In this document: in pieces, positions 9,963 to 18,801 of the stretch
Layout of the letters: each line of letters starts with the position of its first letter
Position numbering within the stretch: the stretch's first letter is position 1
Origin: Streptomyces torulosus
GTDB taxonomy: Bacteria; Actinomycetota; Actinomycetes; Streptomycetales; Streptomycetaceae
Reading direction: 5' to 3'
Length of the DNA: 64,000 nt
NCBI RefSeq assembly: GCF_001419765.1
Contig: NZ_LIRK01000191.1
Coordinates: forward strand, 1 to 64,000
The notes under the pieces: generated by a model
The model's input: only the letters and a program-made list of their open reading frames with translations
Told to the model about the DNA's origin: nothing
Database searches by the model: none
Translations under genes and position numbers: made by a program

Positions 9963-10445
9963 TCAAGCCGTGTGCTTGTGCAGTACGGAGAGGTAGTGCC
10001 GGTCCCGGTGCGGCACGTGGTGGTCGCGTGCGGGCAGGCTGAAGACCGCGCAGACGTCAGCGGGCTGGGTGATGATGCTGGATTGCCGGCCGAAGGTGAG
10101 ATTGCTGTTGACCACATGCCGGCAGCCTGCGCCGTCGAGGGCGGTGATCAGCTCCTCGCGGAGGACGGTGGTCTCGTAGGACTCGGAGTCGGGCAGGACG
10201 AGTGGCGGGAGTCTGGCGGGCGAACCGGGCCAGAGGTCGAGGTAGATGCCGCTGACGGCCCGCCGGGTGACCTTCAGCCGCAGCCCGCCCCAGGAGTAGG
10301 GGTAACCGTCGATGTCGGGCCCCTTCATGATGTGGGCGGGGTGCGGGCGCCCCGGGCCGAGGAGATCCTCGGCCTCGGCCAGGGACATTCCGCAGTGCAG
10401 GGGCCCGATCCGGCCGGTGCGGGAGAAATCGACGAGTACGTCCAT
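9963..10445 (-). CDS. Conserved Streptomyces hypothetical protein
   Basis: About 160 residues, beginning MDVLVDFSRTGRIGPLHCGM. An N-terminal GMSLAEAEDLLGPG segment and the central YSWGGLRLKVTRRAVSGIYL look like small unclassified actinobacterial proteins sometimes found near immunity-type genes. No catalytic motif is evident. Start choice is uncertain: a GTG nine bases earlier (10454) is equally possible. The gene is divergent from the HEAT-like gene, with about 50 nt between starts. Confidence 0.6.
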   Translation of the reverse strand: MDVLVDFSRTGRIGPLHCGMSLAEAEDLLGPGRPHPAHIMKGPDIDGYPYSWGGLRLKVTRRAVSGIYLDLWPGSPARLPPLVLPDSESYETTVLREELITALDGAGCRHVVNSNLTFGRQSSIITQPADVCAVFSLPARDHHVPHRDRHYLSVLHKHTA

Positions 10446-10504
10446 CAAGGTCACGAGACTGATATTGCCTCGCGGGTCGGTGTCGACGTCGGGCAGGGTT
10501 CCGG

Positions 10505-11728
10505 GTGATGAGCGATGCGTACGTGATGACCTACTCGCCCCCCGATTCCGTCGAGGGCCTGCTGCAACGGGGGCGTGGCCTGGGCGCGGTGCGAGCGCTG
10601 CGGGACCCCCGGAGAGCCGCCGCGTTCGTGTACGACGGGATCCGCCGTGACTGGCGATGGGACGGGACCGACGACCGGTCCCTGTATCTGGCGCGGCTGG
10701 TCCAGGACTTGGAACTGTCCCCGACACCGGTCGTGGACCAGCTGGCGGGGGACGAGGAGTCCTGCCTGCGGGCCTGCGATGTCCTTGAGCTGCTGGCCCT
10801 CGCCGGAGCGGACGAGGCCAGGGACGGGCTTCGCGCGTACGTCCGGGAAGGCGAGCACTGGGTCCCCGTACTGGAGTCGGTGTCGGCCGGCTGGCCGGCC
10901 GAGTGGTGGGACGACCTTGGTGACGTCGCACGCGCGCGCATCGGCGGAGAAGCGGAGCTGCCTTGGTGCTCCGAGCCGTGGACGCGGTTCGGCATCGAGG
11001 TACGGAGCCGCCCGTCCGTTCCGCGTCCCTCGCTGGCCGGGCTCCGGACGGAGGAGCTTCTCACCCTCCTCGCCGACAACTCCGCGGAAGACATGACGAA
11101 GTTCGACGCGTTGCGTGTGCTGAACAGCCGAGCGCCCGCTGAGGAACTGATCCCGTTGGTCCCCTCGTTGGGCACGGCGGACGACCGTCGGCCCCTGCCC
11201 CCGCTCCGGCGGGCCGTCGAGCGCCTCGGAGCCGCCGCCGTACCGGCCGCGCACGGCTGGGCGCGGGACGAGCGCCCCTGGCTGGCTGAGCTGGGAGCGG
11301 ACGTCCTGGCCGAGCATCCCGGCCCCGAGGCACTGCCGGGACTCGTGGAGGAACTCGCCCGGCTATGGGCCGCGCGGACCTGGTGCGGTCCCGACCGGAC
11401 AGCCCGCCGCCTGGCCCGGTTCGGGCCCGACGCGGCTGACGCGGTGCCCCACCTGCGGCGCTTCTGGCTGCGCACCCCGCACTCGTACGAGCGGACGGCG
11501 TACCTGGAGGCGCTCGCAGCCATCGACCGGGACGGGCTGGACCACGTGTACACCGAGTCGCTCTGGGACTGCGAGGAGAAGGCGCGGTTGGCGGCGATCA
11601 CCTCGGCGCCCGACGGCCCTGAGGCCCTGGAACGGATCGCGGTACTGCGCGACGACCCGATGGAGACGCCCGAGGTGCGCGCCGCGGCCCGAACGCGGCT
11701 GGCAGCCGACGCGACGATCTCCTCGTAA
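10505..11728 (+). CDS. HEAT-like helical-repeat protein
   Basis: A 407-residue soluble protein made almost entirely of short alpha-helical pairs (for example RRAVERLGAAAVPAAHGWAR, LAELGADVLAEHPGPEALPG, VPHLRRFWLRTPHSYERTAY) typical of HEAT/ARM-type scaffolds. No enzyme motif is seen. The start may be GTG 10505, ATG 10508 or ATG 10526. It ends 23 nt before a strong bidirectional hairpin. Function unknown, and a scaffold role would be inference. Confidence 0.6.
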   Translation: MMSDAYVMTYSPPDSVEGLLQRGRGLGAVRALRDPRRAAAFVYDGIRRDWRWDGTDDRSLYLARLVQDLELSPTPVVDQLAGDEESCLRACDVLELLALAGADEARDGLRAYVREGEHWVPVLESVSAGWPAEWWDDLGDVARARIGGEAELPWCSEPWTRFGIEVRSRPSVPRPSLAGLRTEELLTLLADNSAEDMTKFDALRVLNSRAPAEELIPLVPSLGTADDRRPLPPLRRAVERLGAAAVPAAHGWARDERPWLAELGADVLAEHPGPEALPGLVEELARLWAARTWCGPDRTARRLARFGPDAADAVPHLRRFWLRTPHSYERTAYLEALAAIDRDGLDHVYTESLWDCEEKARLAAITSAPDGPEALERIAVLRDDPMETPEVRAAARTRLAADATISS

Positions 11729-11750
11729 GCCGACTCCCGGACGACGGAAA

Positions 11751-11782
11751 GACCCGCTCCCGGGAACGTCGGGAAGCGGGTC
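11751..11782. terminator. Bidirectional terminator hairpin
   Basis: GACCCGCT (11751-11758) pairs perfectly with AGCGGGTC (11775-11782), extended by CCC/GGG with one bulged A. It lies between the convergent HEAT-like and dehydrogenase genes and is followed by TCTCTC. Confidence 0.75.
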
Positions 11783-11800
11783 TCTCTCGTGTCGTGCGGG

Positions 11801-12676
11801 TCAGCCGTACGTGTAGAAGCCCGAGCCGGTCTTCCGGCCGAGGCGGCCCGCGTCGACCATGCGCTGGAGCAACGGGGGAGCGGCGTACAGCGGCTCCTTG
11901 TACTCCTCGTACATCGAGTTGGCGATCGAGACGATCGTGTCCAGGCCGATCAGGTCGGACAGCTTCAGCGGGCCCATCGGGTGGGCGCAGCCCAGCTCCA
12001 TGCCGTTGTCGATGTCCTCGCGGCCGGCGATGCCCGACTCGAACATGCGGATGGCGGAGAGCAGATACGGCACGAGCAGCGCGTTGACCACGAAACCCGA
12101 GCGGTCCTGCGCGCGGACCGCGTGCTTGCCCAGGACCTTCTCGGCGAACAGCTGCGCCCGGCTGAGCGTGCCCTCGGAGGTGGTGAGGGCCGGGATCAGC
12201 TCGACGAGCTTCTGCACCGGGGCCGGGTTGAAGAAGTGGATGCCGATGACCTGGTCCGGACGCGAGGTGGCGACCGCCAGCTTCACCAGGGGGATCGAGG
12301 AGGTGTTCGAGGCGAGGATGGCGTCGGGGCGGGTCAGCACCTGGTCGAGCACCTGGAAGATCTCGGTCTTCACCTGCTCGTTCTCCACGACCGCCTCGAT
12401 GACGAGATCGCGGTCGGCGAACTCCCCGAGGTCGGTGGTGAAGCTCAGACGCGCCTGGGTGGCGTCCCGCTCCTCCTCGCTGATCTTGCCGCGCTCGGCC
12501 GCCTTGGACAGGGAGTTGAACAGCCGGGTACGGCCGATCTCCAGGGCTTCGCCGGTGGTTTCGGCGACCTTGACGTTCAGACCGGCGCGGGCGCACACCT
12601 CGGCGATGCCCGCTCCCATCTGGCCGCAGCCCACGACTCCGACTCGCGCGAGATCTCCCGTTGGGAAGTCCGTCAC
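11801..12676 (-). CDS. 3-hydroxybutyryl-CoA dehydrogenase
   Basis: A 291-residue NAD-dependent 3-hydroxyacyl-CoA dehydrogenase. The Rossmann motif VGVVGCGQMGAGIAEVCARAG lies at residues 12-32, followed by ASNTSSIPL near 125 and the catalytic His in IGIHFFNPAPVQKLVELI near 150. A C-terminal dimerisation domain with the NGMELGCAHPMGPLKLSDLIG signature closes the protein. It would interconvert acetoacetyl-CoA and 3-hydroxybutyryl-CoA in butanoyl-CoA supply or storage polymer metabolism. It is divergent from the GHL10-like gene. Confidence 0.93.
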   Translation of the reverse strand: MTDFPTGDLARVGVVGCGQMGAGIAEVCARAGLNVKVAETTGEALEIGRTRLFNSLSKAAERGKISEEERDATQARLSFTTDLGEFADRDLVIEAVVENEQVKTEIFQVLDQVLTRPDAILASNTSSIPLVKLAVATSRPDQVIGIHFFNPAPVQKLVELIPALTTSEGTLSRAQLFAEKVLGKHAVRAQDRSGFVVNALLVPYLLSAIRMFESGIAGREDIDNGMELGCAHPMGPLKLSDLIGLDTIVSIANSMYEEYKEPLYAAPPLLQRMVDAGRLGRKTGSGFYTYG

Positions 12677-12850
12677 ATCGTCCCTTTCACTGGTCTACGT
12701 GGCTGGCGGATACCCCGGGTACGGGCCTGCGCCAAACCTGCACGTTACCTCCGGCCGCTACCGATCAGTATCGCGGGTACCACATGGAAGGCTGGCTCCA
12801 CGAACGGTCCGCGACGAGGCGGGCACGAAGCGGTACGCGGAGGTACGAGG

Positions 12851-14107
12851 ATGCATCGGAAGCCACGGATGTCACGAAGGGCGTTCTGGGCGACCGCGGT
12901 GACCACACTCGTGGCGGCGGGCGGCGTCGCGGCAGGCACCGCCATCGCCGGTCAGGGTCCCGACCGCCGCAGGCGGGCCTCCGGCGAGCTGCGCGGCATG
13001 TGGCTCGCCACCGTCGTCAACCGGGACTGGCCCTCCAAGGCGGGCCTCACCGCCGACGAGCAGCGCGCCGAGCTGCTCGCCCACCTCGACACCGCCGTGG
13101 AGCGCCGCCTCAACACGGTGATCTTCCAGGTCCGCCCCACGGCCGACGCGCTCTGGCCCTCCCGGTACGAGCCCTGGTCGCAGTACCTCACCGGCACCCA
13201 GGGCAAGGACCCCGGCTGGGACCCGCTGGGCACGGCGGTCGAGGAGGCCCACGCCCGGGGGCTGGAGCTGCACGCCTGGTTCAACCCGTACCGGGTCGCC
13301 AACCACACCGACCCGAGCCGTCTGGTCGCCGGCCACCCGGCCCGGGAGAACCCCGGCTGGGTCGTCCCCTACGGCGGCAAGCTCTACTACAACCCGGGCA
13401 TCCCCGCCGTGCGCGCCTTCGTCCAGAAGGCCATGCTCGACGCCGTACGGAAGTACCCGATCGACGCGGTGCACTTCGACGACTACTTCTACCCGTACCC
13501 GGTTGCCGGTCAGGTCTTCGACGACGACGCGGCGTACGACACCCACGGCGGGAGCTTCCCCAACCGGGCCGACTGGCGGCGCGACAACATCGACAAGCTG
13601 GTGAAGGAGATGGCGGCGCAGATCAAGGCGGTCCGGCCCGGCACCCAGTTCGGCATCAGCCCCTTCGGGGTGTGGCGCAACGCCGCCACCGACGCGCGCG
13701 GCTCGGACACCCGGGCCGGTGTGCAGACGTACGACGACCTGTACGCCGACACCCGCAAGTGGGTCCGGAAGAACTGGATCGACTACCTCGTCCCGCAGCT
13801 GTACTGGAACATCGGCTTCGCCGCCGCCGACTACGCCAAACTGCTGCTCTGGTGGGCCGAGACCGCGCGCGGCACCGGAACGCGCCTCTACATCGGCGAG
13901 GCCCTCTACAAGGCCGGCGACCCGGCGCAGCCCGCCGCCTGGCAGGACCCGGCCGAGCTGTCCCGGCACCTGTCACTGGCCCGTGACGTCCCAGAGGTGC
14001 GCGGGCATGTGTTCTTCTCGGCCAAGGAGGTGACCGTCGACAAGATCGGGGCGATGGCGCGGGTGGTCGCCGACCACTACCAGCAGCCGGCGGAGCCACC
14101 GCGCTGA
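12851..14107 (+). CDS. Tat-exported GHL10/DUF187-type glycoside hydrolase-like protein
   Basis: A 418-residue secreted protein. The start is MHRKPRMSRRAFWATAV: a twin-arginine motif followed by a hydrophobic stretch ending near AGTAIAG. The mature part matches the glycosyl-hydrolase-like 10 family of TIM-barrel proteins: LRGMWLATVVNRDWPSK, NTVIFQVRPTADALW, ELHAWFNPYRV, DAVHFDDYFYPYP and DYLVPQLYWN. Members are thought to act on cell-wall or exopolysaccharide glycans. The DD in HFDDYFYPYP is a likely catalytic site. ATG 12851 follows CGAGG. Confidence 0.85.
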   Translation: MHRKPRMSRRAFWATAVTTLVAAGGVAAGTAIAGQGPDRRRRASGELRGMWLATVVNRDWPSKAGLTADEQRAELLAHLDTAVERRLNTVIFQVRPTADALWPSRYEPWSQYLTGTQGKDPGWDPLGTAVEEAHARGLELHAWFNPYRVANHTDPSRLVAGHPARENPGWVVPYGGKLYYNPGIPAVRAFVQKAMLDAVRKYPIDAVHFDDYFYPYPVAGQVFDDDAAYDTHGGSFPNRADWRRDNIDKLVKEMAAQIKAVRPGTQFGISPFGVWRNAATDARGSDTRAGVQTYDDLYADTRKWVRKNWIDYLVPQLYWNIGFAAADYAKLLLWWAETARGTGTRLYIGEALYKAGDPAQPAAWQDPAELSRHLSLARDVPEVRGHVFFSAKEVTVDKIGAMARVVADHYQQPAEPPR

Positions 14108-14132
14108 GCCACCGCCGGTCCGCTCTCCCGGT

Positions 14133-14327
14133 CTACTGCCGCGCTTCCCTGTGCCGGATCTCCGTGTCCGGGCCGGGCGAGCACACACCCTCGTGCCCGT
14201 CCTCGAACCGGACGCGGTACGGGGGATTGCCCTCCTGGCCCATGACTTCGACGATCTCGCCGACCTTGTCGTGTTGTCCGACCACCCTGCCGTGCTGGAC
14301 AAGCTGGTCGCCCACGGTTGCACGCAT
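14133..14327 (-). CDS. DUF1918 domain protein
   Basis: A 64-residue protein with the whole DUF1918 SH3-like fold: VGDQLVQHGRVVGQHDKVGEI, then GNPPYRVRFEDGHEGVCSPG. Such small beta-barrel proteins are widespread in actinobacteria, and their function is unknown. It converges on the GHL10-like gene with a 25-nt gap. Confidence 0.85.
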   Translation of the reverse strand: MRATVGDQLVQHGRVVGQHDKVGEIVEVMGQEGNPPYRVRFEDGHEGVCSPGPDTEIRHREARQ

Positions 14328-14417
14328 CTTCGGGGCCTCCTCACCAGGCGCGGGAGCATCGGTCCGTGGCCTGAGTCTACGGTGGGCCGGTCCGATCGGA
14401 TCCTGCCCGGACTCCGC

Positions 14418-15350
14418 TCAGCCCCGCGCCCGTTGGGTGACGGCGATGCACACGAGCACCGCCGCGGCCGTCAGGGGGGCGGCCACTGTCAGGTGCTCGC
14501 CCAGCAGCAGCACCGACCACACCAGTGTGAGCAGGGGTTGGGCCAGCTGCAACTGGCTGGCCCTGGGTATGCCGATGGCCGCCATGCCCCGGTACCAGAC
14601 GATCAGGCCGAGGAACTGGGACCCGGCGGCCACCCACAGCAGCCCCGTCACACTGTGCGCGGTCAGCTGGACCGGCTCGTACGACAGGGCCAGCAGCGCC
14701 CCCGGCACGCTGAACGGCAGGCAGCACACCAGCGCCCAGCCGATGACCTGCCAGCCGGGCATCACCCGGGCCAGCCTGCCGCCCTCGGTGTAGCCGGCCG
14801 CGCACACCAGGAGCGCCGCGAAGAGGTAGAGGTCGGCGGTGCCGAGGGCGCCGCCGCTCTGCGCCACCGTGAACGCGAGGACGGCGGCGGCCCCGGCGAG
14901 CGCCGCGCACCAGAACGTGCGCGAGGGCCGCGAGCCCATGCGCAGCGCCGAGAACAGGGCGGTGGTCAGCGGGAGCAGCCCGACGACCACGGCGGCGTGC
15001 GCGGTGGTCGAGGTCTCCAGGGCGAGCGTGGTGAGGAGCGGGAAGCCGACGACCACTCCCGCGGCGACCACGGCCAGCCCCGCCCAGTGCCGGCGGCCGG
15101 GCGGCGGCACGCGCAGGGCCAGCAGACAGCCGCCCGCGACGACGGCCGCGAGGACACAGCGCACGGAGACGAGGGACCAGGGGCCGAAGCCCTCCAGACC
15201 CCAGGCGGTCGCCGGGAACGTGAGGGAGAAGGCGACCACACCGAGGGCCGCCTGAAGGATGCCGCCGCGGCTCCCGGAACGGCCCACCTCGGCCTGACCG
15301 GTGCCGACCGCTACTGTTCGCTGGTTGATAGCGCTACTCTGTGCTCTCAT
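14418..15350 (-). CDS. EamA/DMT-family transporter
   Basis: About 310 residues with ten hydrophobic helices arranged as two EamA repeats (GVVAFSLTFPATAWGLEGFG, later LLWVAAGSQFLGLIVWYRGM, then PLLTLVWSVLLLGEHLTVAA), a drug/metabolite exporter of the inner membrane. It is divergent from the MocR regulator, which probably controls it. The annotated ATG at 15350 overlaps the regulator's ATG on the opposite strand. A downstream GTG (15314, 15308 or 15287) may be the true start. Confidence 0.85.
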   Translation of the reverse strand: MRAQSSAINQRTVAVGTGQAEVGRSGSRGGILQAALGVVAFSLTFPATAWGLEGFGPWSLVSVRCVLAAVVAGGCLLALRVPPPGRRHWAGLAVVAAGVVVGFPLLTTLALETSTTAHAAVVVGLLPLTTALFSALRMGSRPSRTFWCAALAGAAAVLAFTVAQSGGALGTADLYLFAALLVCAAGYTEGGRLARVMPGWQVIGWALVCCLPFSVPGALLALSYEPVQLTAHSVTGLLWVAAGSQFLGLIVWYRGMAAIGIPRASQLQLAQPLLTLVWSVLLLGEHLTVAAPLTAAAVLVCIAVTQRARG

Positions 15351-16824
15351 GCAAGAGCGTAGCAGTGTCGCGGAACTGGCGGAACAGCTCAGAAAGGAGC
15401 TCGACCGCTACTCACCTGGTGGAAAGCTGCCGTCGAGTCGAGCACTCGTGGACCGCTTCCGGGTGAGCCCGGTGACCGTTTCGCGGGCCCTGGCCCAACT
15501 GGCCGCGGAGGGCCTGGTGGTGACGCGGCCCGGTGCGGGCGCGTTCCGGGCGCGGCCGCGCGAGAACGGGGCGGCGGCCGTGGGGGACACCTCCTGGCAG
15601 GAGGTCGCGCTGAGCGCGGACGGCACCGCCGAGCCGACCCCGCGCACGGTGGACGCCTCGGGCGTCCTGGTCTCCCTTGCCTCCCCGCCGCCCGGCGTGA
15701 TCGAGTTCAACGGCGGCTATCTGCACCCGGCGCTGCAACCGGAACAGGCCATGGGTGCCGCCCTGTCGCGGGCCGGGCGCCGTCCCGGCGTCTGGGCGCG
15801 GCCCCCGGTCGAGGGCGTCCTGGAGCTGCGCGAGTGGTTCGCGCGGAGCATCGGCGGGGCGATCACGGCGGCCGAGGTGATCGTGGCGGCGGGCGGCCAG
15901 TCCGCGCTCACCACGGCCCTGCGGGCGCTGGCGTCGCCCGGCGCGCCGGTGCTGGTCGAGTCGCCCACGTACCCCGGCATGCTGGCCATCGCCCGGGCCG
16001 CCGGTCTGCGGCCGGTCCCGGTGCCGGTGGACCCGGACGGGGTGCGGCCGGCCCTCCTCGCCGACGCGTTCAAGGCGTCCGGCGCCCGGGTCTTCGTCTG
16101 CCAGCCCCTCTTCCAGAACCCCACCGGGGCCGCCCTGTCCGCCGAGCGGCGGGGCGAGGTGCTGCGGATCGCACGCGAGGCGGGGGCCTTCGTGATCGAG
16201 GACGACTTCGTGCGCCGGCTCGTGCACGAGGACGCGGGGCCGCTGCCGCCGCCGCTGGTCTCCGACGACCCGGACGGCGTCGTCGTACACGTGTCCTCGT
16301 TGACCAAGGCGACCTCGCCCAGCTTCCGGGTGGGCGCGCTGGCCGCCCGCGGACCGGTCCTGGAACGGCTGCGCGCCATCCAGGTCGTCGACACCTTCTT
16401 CGTGCCGCGCCCGCTCCAGGAGGCCGCCCTCGAACTCGTCGGCTCGCCTGCCTGGCCCCGTCATCTGCGGGCGGTGTCCAGGGAGTTGAAGAACCGTCGG
16501 GACGCGATGACCTCCGCGCTGCGGCTGCACCTTCCCGAACTCGCCCTGCCTCACATCCCCTCCGGCGGCTACCACCTGTGGCTCCGCCTTCCCGACGGCA
16601 CCGGGGGCACCGACCGGGCCCTCGGTTCCGGGGGAGAGGCCGCACTGGTCGCCGCGGCCCTCCGCGCGGGGGTCGCCGTCACCCCCGGCCGCCCCTACTT
16701 CAGTGCCGAACCCCCGGCCGCGCACCTGCGGTTGAGCTTCGCCGGGGTCAGTGGGACGGGGGAGATCGTCGAGGGTGTCCGGCGGCTGCGGGCGGCGGTA
16801 AACGGTTCGACAGCGGGGCTCTGA
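15349..16824 (+). CDS. MocR-type GntR/aminotransferase fusion regulator
   Basis: A 491-residue protein: an N-terminal winged-helix GntR domain (residues 1-70, with [20 protein letters not shown]), a linker, then a class I aminotransferase fold (110-490) with the PLP Lys in [17 protein letters not shown]. MocR proteins sense PLP or amino compounds and usually control a neighbouring gene, here the divergent EamA exporter. TAGCGCTA in the 60 nt before the start is a possible operator core. The lack of an obvious ribosome site suggests a leaderless mRNA. Confidence 0.88.
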   Translation: MQERSSVAELAEQLRKELDRYSPGGKLPSSRALVDRFRVSPVTVSRALAQLAAEGLVVTRPGAGAFRARPRENGAAAVGDTSWQEVALSADGTAEPTPRTVDASGVLVSLASPPPGVIEFNGGYLHPALQPEQAMGAALSRAGRRPGVWARPPVEGVLELREWFARSIGGAITAAEVIVAAGGQSALTTALRALASPGAPVLVESPTYPGMLAIARAAGLRPVPVPVDPDGVRPALLADAFKASGARVFVCQPLFQNPTGAALSAERRGEVLRIAREAGAFVIEDDFVRRLVHEDAGPLPPPLVSDDPDGVVVHVSSLTKATSPSFRVGALAARGPVLERLRAIQVVDTFFVPRPLQEAALELVGSPAWPRHLRAVSRELKNRRDAMTSALRLHLPELALPHIPSGGYHLWLRLPDGTGGTDRALGSGGEAALVAAALRAGVAVTPGRPYFSAEPPAAHLRLSFAGVSGTGEIVEGVRRLRAAVNGSTAGL

Positions 16825-16841
16825 CCTGCGAACGTCCAGCC

Positions 16842-17279
16842 GTGAACGACGCATTCCCCTTGCCCCAGGGCTACGAGATCTCCACCGACCCGACCCGACT
16901 CGACGTCGGACGCGTCCACCGCTGGCTGTCCTCCGACGCGTACTGGGCCCTCGGCCGGCCCCGCGAGAAGCAGGAACGCGCCATCGCCGGGTCGCTCAAC
17001 TTCGGTGTGTACGAGACCACTTCGGGCGAGCAGGTGGCGTACGCGCGGGTGGTGACCGACGGGGCGACGTTCGCCTGGCTCTGCGACGTGTACGTGGATC
17101 CGGCCCTGCGCGGCAAGGGGATCGGCAAGGCGCTGGTGGGCGTCGTCCGCACCCACCTGGAACCGCTCGGGCTGCGCCGCGTCCTGCTCGCCACCCAGGA
17201 CGCGCACACGGTCTACGAGCAGCTCGGCTTCCGCCCCCTCGTGCAACCGGACCGGTGGATGGCCCTCGTGTCCGAGTGA
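16842..17279 (+). CDS. GNAT-family N-acetyltransferase
   Basis: A 145-residue acetyltransferase. The acetyl-CoA P-loop is clear as VYVDPALRGKGIGKALVGVV, with the upstream strand VTDGATFAWLCDV and the C-terminal YEQLGFRPLVQPDRWM signature. The substrate is unknown. It begins 17 nt after the MocR gene at a GTG, so it could be co-transcribed with it. Confidence 0.88.
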   Translation: MNDAFPLPQGYEISTDPTRLDVGRVHRWLSSDAYWALGRPREKQERAIAGSLNFGVYETTSGEQVAYARVVTDGATFAWLCDVYVDPALRGKGIGKALVGVVRTHLEPLGLRRVLLATQDAHTVYEQLGFRPLVQPDRWMALVSE

Positions 17280-17441
17280 GCCGGGGGGCGGCCTCCGGGG
17301 AGCGCGCGGGTGGCTTCCGGCGAGGGCGCGGGTGGCTTCCGGCGAAGGGCGCGGGCCGTGTCCCGTGAGGGTCCGACGGTGTCTCGTAACCTATGGGTAA
17401 CGCCTCTTGACCTGCTCAGTTCCGGCCACCACGATCTCCGC

Positions 17442-18014
17442 ATGCATCTTCGGGTCACGTTCGTCGCCGCGGCGCGCTGCTCCTCGCTGCTCGCTGAGCG
17501 TTTCGAGGACGACCGGCCGCTGGACCAGGCCGGCTGGGACGAGGTGCAGCGCGCCGCCCACGAACTGGTGCCGTTGGCGGCGGCCGAGCTGCGCTACTGC
17601 TCGCCGACGCCCCGCAGTCGGGCCACCGGCGACGCCCTCGGGTACGCGCCGCTGGCGCAGCCCGCGCTGCGCGACTGCGACATGGGCCGCTGGCGCGGCT
17701 TCACCCTCGGCGAGGCCATGGCCCGGGAACCCTCGGCGGTGGACGCCTGGCTCGCCGACCCGCGCTGCACCCCGCACGGCGGTGAGTCCCTTCTGTCCTT
17801 CATCGCCCGGATAGGGAGCTGGCTCGACACCCGGCCGAAGGACGACGGCGGCCGGATCGTCGCCGTGGCCGAGCCCTCCGTGCTCCGCGCCGCCCTCGTC
17901 TACGCGCTCAAGGCGCCGCCGCCGACGTACTGGCACATGGACGTCCGCCCCCTGTCGACGCTCACCGTCGCGGGCCAGCCGGGCCGCTGGAACCTGCGGC
18001 TGGGCGCCGCCTAG
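17442..18014 (+). CDS. Degenerate histidine-phosphatase-superfamily protein
   Basis: A 190-residue protein with the phosphoglycerate-mutase-like fold outline: a CSPTPRSRATGDALGYAP segment, DMGRWRGFTLGEAM and CTPHGGESLLSFIARIGSWL. The family's catalytic RHG motif at the N-terminus is replaced by FVAAARCSS, and the second catalytic His, normally in a V-x-H-G segment, is replaced by AVAEPSVLRAA. It is therefore probably not a working phosphatase and may bind a ligand instead. ATG 17442 is chosen because the fold begins there. The stop codon lies inside a long inverted repeat. Confidence 0.7.
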   Translation: MHLRVTFVAAARCSSLLAERFEDDRPLDQAGWDEVQRAAHELVPLAAAELRYCSPTPRSRATGDALGYAPLAQPALRDCDMGRWRGFTLGEAMAREPSAVDAWLADPRCTPHGGESLLSFIARIGSWLDTRPKDDGGRIVAVAEPSVLRAALVYALKAPPPTYWHMDVRPLSTLTVAGQPGRWNLRLGAA

Positions 18015-18180
18015 GGCCCTTCTGACGGATCTCCGTGGGAGAAGGAGCGGCGTCCGGTGCGTGCTCTCGCCGTGCCGCGTGGAAGTCCTCGTAGCGGCGC
18101 TACGTGGGCTTTCGCGCGGTGCGGCGAGAGTGCGTGCCGGGGGCCGTGACGCCGCGGAGATCCATCAGAAGGGCCCTAGG
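18010..18180. repeat. 171-nt nested inverted repeat from stop codon to stop codon
   Basis: The outer arms 18010-18035 and 18155-18180 match at 25 of 26 positions. Inner arms 18064-18072 and 18122-18130 are perfect, and the tip is a 6-bp stem CGTAGC-GGC-GCTACG (18090-18104). The element contains the stop codons of both convergent genes within its outer arms. It should act as a bidirectional terminator and mRNA 3'-end stabiliser. Confidence 0.8.
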
Positions 18181-18658
18181 TCGACCGGCGCGCGGGCCGC
18201 GCCGGCTCCCCGGGGTGTCCGGCCCGTGCGTAGTCGGTGACCAGGAGCTGCTCCTTCGTGGGGCCGCCGACGCGCCATGTCGTCCGCCAGTGGTCGTCGT
18301 CGTACACCTCGAACTCGCCCCGGTAGAGGTCGGCGGCGCACGGGTGGTCCGTCCGCCAGTGGCCCGAGGTCAGGTCCAGGTCGTGGAAGGGGCGGCCGTC
18401 GGCGAAGCGGACGTCCGCCGTGGCGGGGGTGGGGCCCGGCAGGAAGCGCAGGGTGCGTTCCGCGGGGCGGGGGGCGCCCTGCCAGACGAAGATCCCGGCC
18501 TCCCGGTGGAACAGGCCGCCCCCGTCCAGCGGGCCGAAAACCGTCGTACCGGAGAACTCGCCCGTCGCACCGCTCACGAGATCCCGCACCACGCGGGTGA
18601 CCTGCCAGCTCCCGGACAGATAACCCAGCACATCGGGCACTGACCGGAACTCGCCCAT
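18176..18658 (-). CDS. DUF6314-like protein
   Basis: A 160-residue small beta-rich protein (GYLSGSWQVTRVVRDLVSGA, then GRPFHDLDLTSGHWRTDHPC), a lipocalin-like layout shared with DUF6314 proteins. Function is unknown. ATG 18658 is preferred to an ATG 42 nt upstream because AGGGAGG sits 8 nt before it on the minus strand. Convergent with the degenerate phosphatase gene. Confidence 0.75.
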   Translation of the reverse strand: MGEFRSVPDVLGYLSGSWQVTRVVRDLVSGATGEFSGTTVFGPLDGGGLFHREAGIFVWQGAPRPAERTLRFLPGPTPATADVRFADGRPFHDLDLTSGHWRTDHPCAADLYRGEFEVYDDDHWRTTWRVGGPTKEQLLVTDYARAGHPGEPARPARRST

Positions 18659-18801
18659 ACCGGGCCTCCCTTGAGTCACATGGGTGGCCGCACGCCCCAT
18701 TGACGCCTCCCGGCCTCCTCCCTATCTTGCCGTTCGATGTGCTGATCATTGCCTGATATTTCGAACAACTCTCGACCCCCACCACGAGCCGCGGAGTATC
18801 C

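Noticed and set aside
9672..9966. Small ORFs in the gap between the coiled-coil protein and the hypothetical protein
   Set aside because: No ribosome sites or family similarity were seen. The 250-nt gap appears to be promoter sequence only.
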